A stretch of DNA of 58,487 nt, from contig CAYRVF010000012.1 in NCBI GenBank assembly GCA_964427535.1, positions 1-58,487 of the forward strand. Direction: 5' to 3'. This document shows, piece after piece, positions 25,698 through 32,461 of the stretch (positions within the stretch are counted from its first letter, which is position 1; every line of letters starts with the position of its first letter). The notes below the pieces were generated by a model. It saw nothing but the letters and a program-made list of their open reading frames with translations, was not told where the DNA came from and searched no databases. The translations under genes were made by a program, and so were the position numbers. Source of the DNA: CAYRVF01 sp964427535. GTDB lineage: Bacteria; Chloroflexota; Ktedonobacteria; Ktedonobacterales; JADMIN01.

Positions 25698-27008
25698 CTA
25701 TTTGCCAGCCATTGGCAGTGGCTTGCCGCGCAAACCCGTTCCGGCCGGCTCGGCAGGCTCCTCGGCGTGCTGCGTCTCGTGGATGCCGGTCTTGCGGGTG
25801 CGGCCCGCGCTCACCGGACCAAGCTCGCCACCGGGGTAGACCAGTTGCGCTTCGCGCTCCGGCAGAATGGCCGCGACCTCTTTGAGCACCGCGTCCAGGA
25901 ACTCATCCTCGGGGACCGTCTTGAGGTAGACGCCCTTCTTGTAGATGACGCCCTTGCCGCGCCCACCGGAGAGGCCGATGTCGGCGTCGCGCGACTCGCC
26001 GGGACCGTTCACGACGCAGCCCATGACGGCCACCTGGATCGGCGTCTGCACCTTGGCGAGGCGCTTCTCGACCTCATTGGCGATCTTGATCACGTCGATC
26101 TCGACACGCCCACACGAGGGGCACGAGACGAACGTGACGCCGCGCTGCCGCAGTTCGAGCGAGCGCAGAATCTCGTACGCGACTGGGATTTCTTCCTCTG
26201 GCTCGGCGGAGAGCGAGACACGAATGGTGTCGCCGATGCCATCGGCGAGCAGCAGCGCGAAGCCGATCGACGACTTCACCGCGCCCGTGACGAGCGTGCC
26301 CGCCTCGGTGATGCCCAGGTGCAGCGGCACGTCGGACTGCGCCGCGAAGCGCCGGTACGCCTCGACGGCGGTCAGCACATTGGAGCTCTTGAGCGAGACC
26401 TTGTAGTTGTAGTAGCCCAGTTCGTCCGCCCAGCCGCAGTATTCGAGCGCCTTGCGCACCATGCGCTCGGTCAGCTCTTCACGCTCACGCAGCCGCTCCG
26501 CCGCGGGGTCGCTCTTGATGAGTTGCCCGTCCTCGGTGAGCTTCACCGAGACTTTTCGCATCGCTGGGCCGCGCTCCAACGCGTCGATCGAGCCGGAGTT
26601 GACGCCGATACGCATCGCGATGTCGGCTTCTTTGGCGGCGCGCACGATCTTCTCGAACGTCGTGCGCTGCTGGCCGGTCTCCTTGTCTTTCAGCAGGTTC
26701 CCTGGATTGATGCGCACGCCGTCGATGCCCTGCTCGATGGCGATCATCGCCAGACGCGGATCGTAATGGATATCGGCAATCAGCGGAATCGAAATTTGCT
26801 TTTTGATGGCCCCGATGGCGAGCGCGTCAGCCTCTTCCGGCACGGCCACGCGCACGAGCTCGCAACCGACTTCTTCCAGCCGGTGAATCTGCGCGACCGT
26901 CGCCTCAACGTCCCGGGTATACATCGTCGTCATCGACTGGACGGTGACGGGTGCGTCACCGCCGATCAGGACATTCCCAACATGAATTTGTCGAGTCTTT
27001 CTTCGCAT
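25698..27008 (-). CDS. ispG: 4-hydroxy-3-methylbut-2-enyl diphosphate synthase
   Basis: Converts MEcPP to HMBPP in the MEP isoprenoid pathway with a 4Fe-4S cluster. Cluster cysteines are visible in CPSCGR and GCVVNGPGE. The TIM-barrel start VTVQSMTTMYTRDVEATVAQI is also clear. ATG 27008 with GGGAGAG 5 bases upstream is preferred over TTG 27023. The product is 436 residues, with about 40 low-complexity residues (T/E/P/G/K) at the C-terminus beyond the normal end. It is the third gene of a dxr-rseP-ispG run. Confidence 0.95.
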   Translation of the reverse strand: MRRKTRQIHVGNVLIGGDAPVTVQSMTTMYTRDVEATVAQIHRLEEVGCELVRVAVPEEADALAIGAIKKQISIPLIADIHYDPRLAMIAIEQGIDGVRINPGNLLKDKETGQQRTTFEKIVRAAKEADIAMRIGVNSGSIDALERGPAMRKVSVKLTEDGQLIKSDPAAERLREREELTERMVRKALEYCGWADELGYYNYKVSLKSSNVLTAVEAYRRFAAQSDVPLHLGITEAGTLVTGAVKSSIGFALLLADGIGDTIRVSLSAEPEEEIPVAYEILRSLELRQRGVTFVSCPSCGRVEIDVIKIANEVEKRLAKVQTPIQVAVMGCVVNGPGESRDADIGLSGGRGKGVIYKKGVYLKTVPEDEFLDAVLKEVAAILPEREAQLVYPGGELGPVSAGRTRKTGIHETQHAEEPAEPAGTGLRGKPLPMAGK

Positions 27009-27370
27009 TCGGTTCTCTCCCAACGCCCACGTGTCTCAACCTGAACGGCGCGGTTACTCCGACTGCGCCTGGAAGGTGTCGTGCCTCCACGAGATACAAT
27101 CCCTGCAAAAAGCAAGCCGGATTCGTGGTCGATTGCACGTCCGGCTCGCGGTGGATGATGCGTGCCGTCCTCTCGCATTTTGCCACACGCCCACTGCCTC
27201 CACTACAAACTATAGCGCAAAGCGCACATCCCGGCACGCACACAGGTGCTCCAGGATATGGGCTCGGAGCCTCTCCCCCTACCCCCTCCCCTCTCAGGGG
27301 AGGGGTCGCTGTTCGGAGGTCGACGCCTGCGGGGGAGCGGTGTGCTCAGGGCTGAGAGAGGGGCCACCCG
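27009..27370. other. intergenic between rseP and ispG
   Basis: 362 bases without a gene. It holds one family A hairpin repeat (27269-27310) next to the rseP stop, then a low-complexity stretch ahead of the ispG ribosome site. It may carry an ispG promoter, but no clear -35/-10 pair was found. Confidence 0.4.
27269..27310. repeat. dispersed hairpin repeat, family A
   Basis: CTCTCCCCCTACCCCCTCCCC, then CTCAGGGGAGGGGTCGCT. The arms CCCCTC/GAGGGG-type pair forms a stem. Confidence 0.65.
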
Positions 27371-28510
27371 CTAATGGCCGCCGAAGAGGGTGCCTACGTC
27401 GTTGATCGTGACGATTGCCATCAGGCAGAGCAGCGCGCCCATGCCAATCAGGTTGACCAGCGCCTCGCGCTCGGGGCTGATGCGGCGTCCGCGCCGCAGC
27501 ACCTCGATGATGACGAAGAGCACGCGGCCGCCGTCCAGCGCGGGCACGGGCAGAATGTTCACAATCGCCAGGTTGAGGCTGAGCGCACCCACCAGGAAGA
27601 GCAGCGTATACCATCCGCCGCTCGGCACAATGGCGGCAGCCAGGCCCGTATCGCGCACGATACCTACCGGCCCCTGCACAGCCTGATTCCACGGTAACTG
27701 CCCATGAACGATCTGATTGAAGGCGTTCCCCGTCAACGTGATGACTACGCCGATGTCACGTACGCCCGCGACCGGCGCCTGCCAGGCCGGTACGGTGTGG
27801 ACTACGTACGGATGGGCAAACGTCCACCCCACGCCGAAATGGCCTTGCGTTGGGTCTGGGTGCACGAGTGCATTGACGGTCACCGTCTCAGTCTGCCCCG
27901 ATGGAGTCCGCAGTTCCGTGCGCACGGGCACCGTCTTCGCCTTGGCGGGCGCGTTCTGCGTCGCCTGAGTGATCAAGACGGTGGCGTCGGGCGTGATGAA
28001 CGGGCTGTTGGGGTCGGTCGCGTAGGTGCCGACGGTATGGCCGTTGATGGCGAGAATTTGGTCACCCGGCGTAATGCCCGCCTGGGCGGCTGGCGAGCCC
28101 GCGAGCACCGACCCGACGACCGGTCGCGGAACCGTTTGCCCAACCGCCTCGGCCGCCGAGAAGAGCACGATCGCAAGCAGCAGGTTCATCGTCACACCCG
28201 CTAGCAGCACAATCGCGCGCTTGCTCGCCGGTTTCGAGGCGAAGCTGCCGGGGTCCGGCAGGCCCTGCTCGTCGGTCATCTCGCCATTCTCGCCAGGCAT
28301 GCGCACGAAGCCACCGAGCGGCAGCGCGTTGATGGAGTAGATCGTCTCACCGCGCTTCACGCCAATCAGGCGGGGCGGAAAGCCGATGCCGAACTCCTCC
28401 ACCCGAATGCCTGCCCACTTCGCGGTGATGAAGTGCCCGAATTCATGCACCAGCACCAGCAGCGCGAAGACGGGAATCGCTACCAGGAGATACCAGCCGC
28501 TCATAGTCAT
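27371..28510 (-). CDS. rseP: RIP zinc metalloprotease (site-2 protease, M50)
   Basis: Intramembrane protease that cleaves membrane-bound regulators or signal peptides. The first helix has LVHEFGHF (zinc ligands), and the distal helix has VNILPVPALDGGRVLF with the third ligand Asp. A PDZ domain (about residues 125-215) begins VGSVLAGSPAAQAGI. 379 residues. Its ATG shares one base with the dxr stop (TAATG). The dxr-rseP-ispG order is common in bacteria. Confidence 0.93.
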   Translation of the reverse strand: MTMSGWYLLVAIPVFALLVLVHEFGHFITAKWAGIRVEEFGIGFPPRLIGVKRGETIYSINALPLGGFVRMPGENGEMTDEQGLPDPGSFASKPASKRAIVLLAGVTMNLLLAIVLFSAAEAVGQTVPRPVVGSVLAGSPAAQAGITPGDQILAINGHTVGTYATDPNSPFITPDATVLITQATQNAPAKAKTVPVRTELRTPSGQTETVTVNALVHPDPTQGHFGVGWTFAHPYVVHTVPAWQAPVAGVRDIGVVITLTGNAFNQIVHGQLPWNQAVQGPVGIVRDTGLAAAIVPSGGWYTLLFLVGALSLNLAIVNILPVPALDGGRVLFVIIEVLRRGRRISPEREALVNLIGMGALLCLMAIVTINDVGTLFGGH

Positions 28511-29736
28511 TATGCTCCGTGCTCGTTGCCACTGCCTGAGTGCGTGGAGAGAGTCTTGCCCTGCCGAATCTCGTCAGCCACGCGCAACGCCTCATCCTGC
28601 GCCCACGCGGTCGCTTCCAGCAGTTGTTCTAGCGTTGGATTGGGAATGACGCGATGCCGCGCCAGCACTTCCTCTACTATACGCGGAATGTCGGTGAAGG
28701 TGATACGCCCACTCAGAAAGAGTGGCACGGCCTGCTCGTCGGCACCGGCCAGCACCGCCGGAGCAGAGCCACCAGTGCGCCCGGACTCGAACGCCAGCCG
28801 CAGGCAGGGGAAGCGCTCATAATCCACCGTCTCGAAGTCGAGCCGGGCGACGTCAGCCCAGCGCAGCTCACGCGCCAGCGCGGTGCCAGACCGCTCCCAG
28901 CGCTCAGGAGACGAGAGGGCATCCTGGATGGGCAGGTGCATGCTGGGCAGGCTCGCCTGCATCTTGATGGAGTCGTCGACGAACTCGACCATCGAGTGAA
29001 TAATGCTCTGCGGCTGCACGACGACCTCGATCTTCTCGAAGGGCATGTCGAAGAGCCAGTGCGCCTCGATGACCTCCAGGCCCTTGTTGAGCAGCGTGGC
29101 CGAATCGATCGTGACCTTCGGCCCCATGTTCCAGGTCGGGTGCGCCAACGCGCGCTCGGGCGTCACCGTGCGCATCTCGTCGAGCGTGGCGTGCCGGAGG
29201 GGTCCCCCAGATGCCGTCAGCAGCAGCTTGCGGACCTCTGCCGTACGCTCGCCGCGCAGACATTGCCACAGCGCGCTGTGCTCGCTATCTACCGGCAGAA
29301 TCTCGACGCCCGCCTGCCGCGCGGCGCTCATCACGAGATGCCCGGCCATCACGAGCGATTCCTTGTTGGCGAGGGCAATCGTCTTCCCCGCCGCGATGGC
29401 CGCGAGTGTTGGCTGCACGCCAATCAGCCCGGACGTCGCCGCGACGACGACATCGACGCGCGGATCGGTGGCCACTGTGGTCAGCCCGTCGACGCCCCGC
29501 AGCGCCTGGGGCAGCGTGCGCTCGACCTGGCGGCACGTCTCGTCGTCTTCGCCCGTGCAGGCCACCAGGGCAGGGGAGAACTCGCGCACTTGCTCCGCGA
29601 GAAGGGCAACGTTGCTGCGCGCGGCGAGGGCGACGACCTCGATCCGGTCGGGGTACGCGCGCGCGACGTCCAGCGTCTGCCGGCCAATCGAGCCGGTGCT
29701 GCCGAGGACGGCGATGCGGCGACGTGGAGCGGTCAT
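28510..29736 (-). CDS. dxr: 1-deoxy-D-xylulose-5-phosphate reductoisomerase
   Basis: Makes 2-C-methyl-D-erythritol 4-phosphate, the first committed step of the MEP pathway. The NADPH motif VLGSTGSIGRQTLDVARAYP starts at residue 9. The substrate segment includes LANKESLVMAG, PVDSEHSALWQ, LTASGGPLR and HPTWNMGPKVTIDSATL. 408 residues, normal length. It is first gene of the run with rseP and ispG. Confidence 0.96.
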   Translation of the reverse strand: MTAPRRRIAVLGSTGSIGRQTLDVARAYPDRIEVVALAARSNVALLAEQVREFSPALVACTGEDDETCRQVERTLPQALRGVDGLTTVATDPRVDVVVAATSGLIGVQPTLAAIAAGKTIALANKESLVMAGHLVMSAARQAGVEILPVDSEHSALWQCLRGERTAEVRKLLLTASGGPLRHATLDEMRTVTPERALAHPTWNMGPKVTIDSATLLNKGLEVIEAHWLFDMPFEKIEVVVQPQSIIHSMVEFVDDSIKMQASLPSMHLPIQDALSSPERWERSGTALARELRWADVARLDFETVDYERFPCLRLAFESGRTGGSAPAVLAGADEQAVPLFLSGRITFTDIPRIVEEVLARHRVIPNPTLEQLLEATAWAQDEALRVADEIRQGKTLSTHSGSGNEHGA

Positions 29737-30072
29737 ACGCGGAAATCTACCCTTCCCTAGCTCTGCTATGGCAAACGGACATCCCTGCTCACGAGAGCCA
29801 GCAACGCCCGTACCGTCGCTGGATTATAGCATAGCGGCCCGGGTTATCCGGCGGGTTGCCGGGACCCGGCAGAACCTACTCCCCTCCCCCCTTCCCTTGC
29901 GGGAAGGGACCGTGAGGCGAGCGTTGGCGGGGGAAGGCAGCGCGTAGGAGTCCCCTCATGAGATGCGGCGTCCCGTTCCGCGCACCCGCAGCGACGCCCT
30001 GGTACAGAACCTGCGGCCTTCCGAGGCGAGCGGGCAGGCGAAACGGCGTCAACAACGAAAGGGGAGCGCGCA
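29737..30072. other. divergent intergenic region dxr / cupin
   Basis: 336 bases with no gene. It contains one family A repeat (29871-29911). AAAGGGGAGCG serves as ribosome site for the cupin. No clear promoter pair was seen. Confidence 0.4.
29871..29911. repeat. dispersed hairpin repeat, family A
   Basis: AGAACCTACTCCCCTCCCCC, then TTCCCTTGCGGGAAGGGACC; the TTCCC/GGGAA stem is intact. Confidence 0.6.
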
Positions 30073-30411
30073 ATGGGCGACAAGAGCATCACGAAGGTGC
30101 AGGCCAGCACGGCGCCGAAGGGCAAGAACGGCGAGCGCTATCTCGCCTCAGGTGTGGGCATCTCGATGCGGATGTGGCGTGACGAGCAGCCAACAGAGAA
30201 GCCCGAGCGCGCCCGGCCGTACGAGTCCATCGGCTACGTCATCTCTGGCCGCGCGGAGTTGCACCTTGAGGGACAGATGGTGCTGCTGGAGCCAGGCGAC
30301 TCGTGGGTCGTGCCGAAAGGCTCCTCGCACTCCTACAGGATTCTGGAGCCGTTCACGGCGGTTGAGGTCACGCACCCACCAGCCGAGATTCATGGGCGGG
30401 ACGAGCAGTAG
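30073..30411 (+). CDS. cupin-domain protein
   Basis: 112 residues, one beta-barrel. Cupin motif 1 is weak (SIGYVISGRAELHLEG) and motif 2 is PGDSWVVPKGSSHSY. The usual motif-1 histidines are replaced (YESIGYV), so metal binding may be altered. It is probably a small cytoplasmic binding or regulatory protein. GGGGAG lies 6 bases upstream of the ATG. It is monocistronic, followed by a family A repeat. Confidence 0.8.
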   Translation: MGDKSITKVQASTAPKGKNGERYLASGVGISMRMWRDEQPTEKPERARPYESIGYVISGRAELHLEGQMVLLEPGDSWVVPKGSSHSYRILEPFTAVEVTHPPAEIHGRDEQ

Positions 30412-30438
30412 GTTGACCGCACCTCTACCCGATAGGCA

Positions 30439-30482
30439 GAACCTCACCCCCTACCCCCTTCCCTTGAGGGAAGGGGTCGCTG
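30439..30482. repeat. dispersed hairpin repeat, family A
   Basis: AACCTCACCCCCTACCCCC, then TTCCCTTGAGGGAAGGGGTCGCT; one of the cleanest copies, between convergent cupin and ligase genes. Confidence 0.7.
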
Positions 30483-30589
30483 ATGTAGTGGTATATGCCT
30501 GACGGAGAGGCTTCTCAGCCTCGACGCGGCCTGCGTTTGTATGGTCGAGGCATATCTCGCGCGCGCCCGCCACCCCCCGCATGGGCACG

Positions 30590-32353
30590 CTACGGGGCAG
30601 CGCGCGCAATCGCTGGCTTCTCGGCAGCGGATGGGATGGCGCGCGACAACACGACGACAACGGCGACGGCGGACCAGAACGTCAGGGCGAGGTCCGGCTC
30701 GAAATAGGCGCTATCGACCATGCCATGCACGATGCCCGCGAGCACCGATCCCGCCAGGCCGAGCGTAACCGCACGCGACCAGCCCGACGAGCGTACCCAG
30801 ACCCTCCACGTCCGGCGCCAGAACGCGAGCAGCACACAAGTGAAGCCGACGAGTCCGAGCAGCCCGCCGCTCAGCCAGAGGTCGAGCACCAGATTGTGCG
30901 GGTGCGAGAGCGTGGGTTCGCGCACCGCCAACGTGAGGCGTCCGTTCAGATGGCTGATCCAGTAGGGTTGCGCCGTGTAGAGGTTGCTGTAGTAATACAG
31001 AAACTGATCGGGGCCGATGCCGAAGAGTGGGTGATCGCGAATCATATGCAACGCGGCCAGCCAGACCAGCAGCCGCACCTCGCCCGAGCCGCCGTGTCCC
31101 GTCACCAGCGCGGCTACGAGCGTGTCTCCCCGCCAGAGCGCGAGGATGGCGAGCGCGGCGATGACGATGGTCGTGATGATGACAAAGAGCGGGCGGGCGG
31201 AACCTCTCCCCCTACCCCCTCCCCTTAGAGGGGAGGGGTCGTGTGGCAGGCGTAGATGCTGCTGGGCGCCAGATGAAGCTGTCGGGACAAGAGTGTCGCG
31301 CGGACGAAACCGCTCAAGAGCGACTGCAGCGAGCACTACGGCGCATCCAATGACGGCTCCCACATATGCGCCGCGCGACCCGCTCCAGGCAAGCGCGGGA
31401 AGATACGCGACGGCGCAGGCCAGCGCGACGATCCGCCCAGCCCGTGAGGAGGCGCCACGAACGCAGGCCAGCGCGAGAGCCAGTGGCAGTGCTCGCTCCA
31501 GCGCCGCGCCGAGGCTGTTGCCGCTGCCGTAGATGATGCCGGTCGCTCGGGGGACGTCTCCCGCCGGTGTGAGATACCGCACGAGCGTGTTGCCCGCAGC
31601 CAGCGGGGAGAACGTGACGTGCAGCCAGAGCACCTGCGCCGTCGCAAGCACTGCCACGATCAGCGCCGAGCCGAGAAGCGACCAGACGAGCGCGCGGATC
31701 GCCGCGGCCGAGCGCACACAGAGCACGACGAGGACAAGATAGATCAGAGGCTCTGCGACCTCCCACCGGTAGGCTCGCAGCGCCTCGGGGAACCGCCGCG
31801 CGATGACGACGCCTGTCCCCGCGCCCAGCAGCAACAACACCGCGCCAAGAACGACGAGAGGACCGATGTCCACTACGAGCGGCCGAAGCTGTGCACGTGA
31901 CGTCCGCAGTACGCGCTCCCATGCCGCTCGGGACCATCCGAGGTTCCGCCTGTCACCGTCCGCGCTTCGCGCGTCCACCAGCACGCGCGCATAGCGCTCG
32001 ACGAGCCGGGCCACGCCGATGAGCACGCACACTGCCAGGGCCACCTCGCTCAGCGGGAAGAACTCGTGCCCGAACACGCGCTTCGGCACGTACCAGTATG
32101 GGAAGGTCAGCGGAAGCACGGCGAGCGCGAGGTCGAGCCTGCGCCAGGCGAGCACCGCAGCGACGATCAGCCCCGGCAGCGAGAGCACCGGCGACGGCGC
32201 GAGGTAAAACGCCGCGAGGCCCACGACGAGACCGACAACGGTGAAGACTGTGCACCGGTCTGTCGAGAGCCACGTGCCGGCTTCTGCCCATTGCTCGCTT
32301 GTCAGGGCGCTCTCGCCGGTCCGCGCCGCCAGAAGGTGTTTCTCCGCCGTCAT
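30590..32353 (-). CDS. O-antigen ligase / polymerase family membrane protein (Wzy_C)
   Basis: 587 residues with about 12 hydrophobic helices. The large outer loop before the last helices contains LVWLAALHMIRDHPLFGIGPDQF and later SHPHNLVLDLWLSGGLLGL, typical of the Wzy_C/O-antigen ligase family. It probably polymerises or transfers an envelope polysaccharide. About residues 370-385 (DPSPLRGGGRGRGSARP) are encoded by a family A hairpin repeat that sits in frame just before a helix; close relatives would be expected to lack it. It follows the helicase gene on the same strand. Confidence 0.83.
   Translation of the reverse strand: MTAEKHLLAARTGESALTSEQWAEAGTWLSTDRCTVFTVVGLVVGLAAFYLAPSPVLSLPGLIVAAVLAWRRLDLALAVLPLTFPYWYVPKRVFGHEFFPLSEVALAVCVLIGVARLVERYARVLVDARSADGDRRNLGWSRAAWERVLRTSRAQLRPLVVDIGPLVVLGAVLLLLGAGTGVVIARRFPEALRAYRWEVAEPLIYLVLVVLCVRSAAAIRALVWSLLGSALIVAVLATAQVLWLHVTFSPLAAGNTLVRYLTPAGDVPRATGIIYGSGNSLGAALERALPLALALACVRGASSRAGRIVALACAVAYLPALAWSGSRGAYVGAVIGCAVVLAAVALERFRPRDTLVPTASSGAQQHLRLPHDPSPLRGGGRGRGSARPLFVIITTIVIAALAILALWRGDTLVAALVTGHGGSGEVRLLVWLAALHMIRDHPLFGIGPDQFLYYYSNLYTAQPYWISHLNGRLTLAVREPTLSHPHNLVLDLWLSGGLLGLVGFTCVLLAFWRRTWRVWVRSSGWSRAVTLGLAGSVLAGIVHGMVDSAYFEPDLALTFWSAVAVVVVLSRAIPSAAEKPAIARAAP
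31200..31243. repeat. family A hairpin repeat inside the O-antigen ligase gene
   Basis: GAACCTCTCCCCCTACCCCC, then TCCCCTTAGAGGGGAGGGGTCGTG. It matches the intergenic copies at 27269 and 30439 but lies within coding sequence without breaking the frame. Confidence 0.7.
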
Positions 32354-32461
32354 CGTGTCGTGTCTCGCCTTCGCATGTCTGCCATAGCAGCGCGGGCGGA
32401 AGTTCTGCGCCCGTAAGCGTAGGGGATGCCGCGTGTCCCCGCTGTGTATCAGGATCGTGCG

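Noticed and set aside
25397..25885. Plus-strand frame across ispG's end
   Set aside because: Runs antisense into ispG and loses balanced composition after about 80 codons; the minus-strand small ORF is the better candidate.
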